Of a stretch of 64,000 nt of DNA, positions 63,691 to 64,000 are shown piece by piece (position 1 is the first letter of the stretch; each line of letters opens with the position of its first letter). Below the pieces are notes generated by a model, which ran no database searches, had not been told where the DNA came from, and worked only from the letters and a program-made list of their open reading frames with translations. Origin of the DNA: Cristatella mucedo (Eukaryota; Bryozoa; Phylactolaemata; Cristatellidae); NCBI GenBank assembly GCA_009760855.2, contig WPIO01000001.1, positions 16,403,001-16,467,000 of the forward strand, written 5' to 3'. The position numbers and the translations under genes were made by a program.

Positions 63691-64000
63691 GTGTTTGGCT
63701 TATGATTCAGCCGTAGTGTATTTTCTGGGACTTAAAAGCTACAGTTGGTTTGTCCTACTGTAACACATTTCAATTACTGACGGATTTTACTTAAATTCTG
63801 TTATCTACCTCTTAATATTTATATTAAGCTGGCTATTGAAGGGCTGTATTAGTGCAATTCACTACCGGAAGCAGGAATTTCTTGTGAAGTAGCTTCTAGA
63901 TTCCCCTTCACTATAATGTTATAGAAAATAGAAAATATAGAAAATCACGTCTTGTTACTCTTTATCAGGACTAGAGGTTTGTATTTCTTGTAACTGTGTA

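Overview
This window looks like nuclear DNA of an invertebrate metazoan. Genes are split into short, phase-matched GT-AG exons, introns run from about 80 bp to 4 kb, and the non-coding DNA is full of LINE and SINE copies, microsatellites and a foldback element. The phylum cannot be fixed from the sequence. There is no sign of bacterial operons, CRISPR arrays or phage genes.

Four spliced genes could be rebuilt by matching splice sites and reading-frame phases. On the minus strand, 8.6 to 1.66 kb, is a six-exon gene for a 216-residue four-pass membrane protein that I do not recognise. On the minus strand, 18.68 to 16.07 kb, is a three-exon gene for a 145-residue multi-pass membrane protein, also unrecognised. 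On the minus strand, 41.2 to 24.4 kb, is a ten-exon gene for a 352-residue acid-ceramidase-family hydrolase that best fits N-acylethanolamine acid amidase (NAAA); it has a signal peptide, the Cys nucleophile and a GC-AG intron. On the plus strand, 48.6 to 62.66 kb and onward past the right edge, is UTP14, the U3 snoRNP / SSU-processome factor, with ten exons seen and the C-terminus missing. Between NAAA and UTP14, at 42.5-42.9 kb on the minus strand, two small open frames overlap by ATGA and may be a two-cistron message.

The rest is mostly repeats. LINE-A is a CR1/L2-like family ending in an (ACATT)n tail; its best copy, at 20.0-21.3 kb, keeps an open 338-codon reverse-transcriptase frame. 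LINE-B is a second CR1/L2-like family ending in (TTA)n, with well over a dozen 5'-truncated copies on both strands. SINE-1 is tRNA-headed and has a 3' tail resembling that of LINE-B, so LINE-B is its likely partner. SINE-2 is a second tRNA-headed family, and one copy has grown a 22-bp minisatellite. There is also a decayed hAT transposase tail, a 425-bp inverted-repeat element with a telomere-like core, another telomere-like TTTAGGG tract, and an AT-rich hairpin.

The genes do not form a common pathway: UTP14 acts in nucleolar rRNA processing, the NAAA-like enzyme in lysosomal lipid amide breakdown, and the other two are membrane proteins of unknown role. All exon joins are inference from splice consensus, phase and family similarity, with no transcript evidence.
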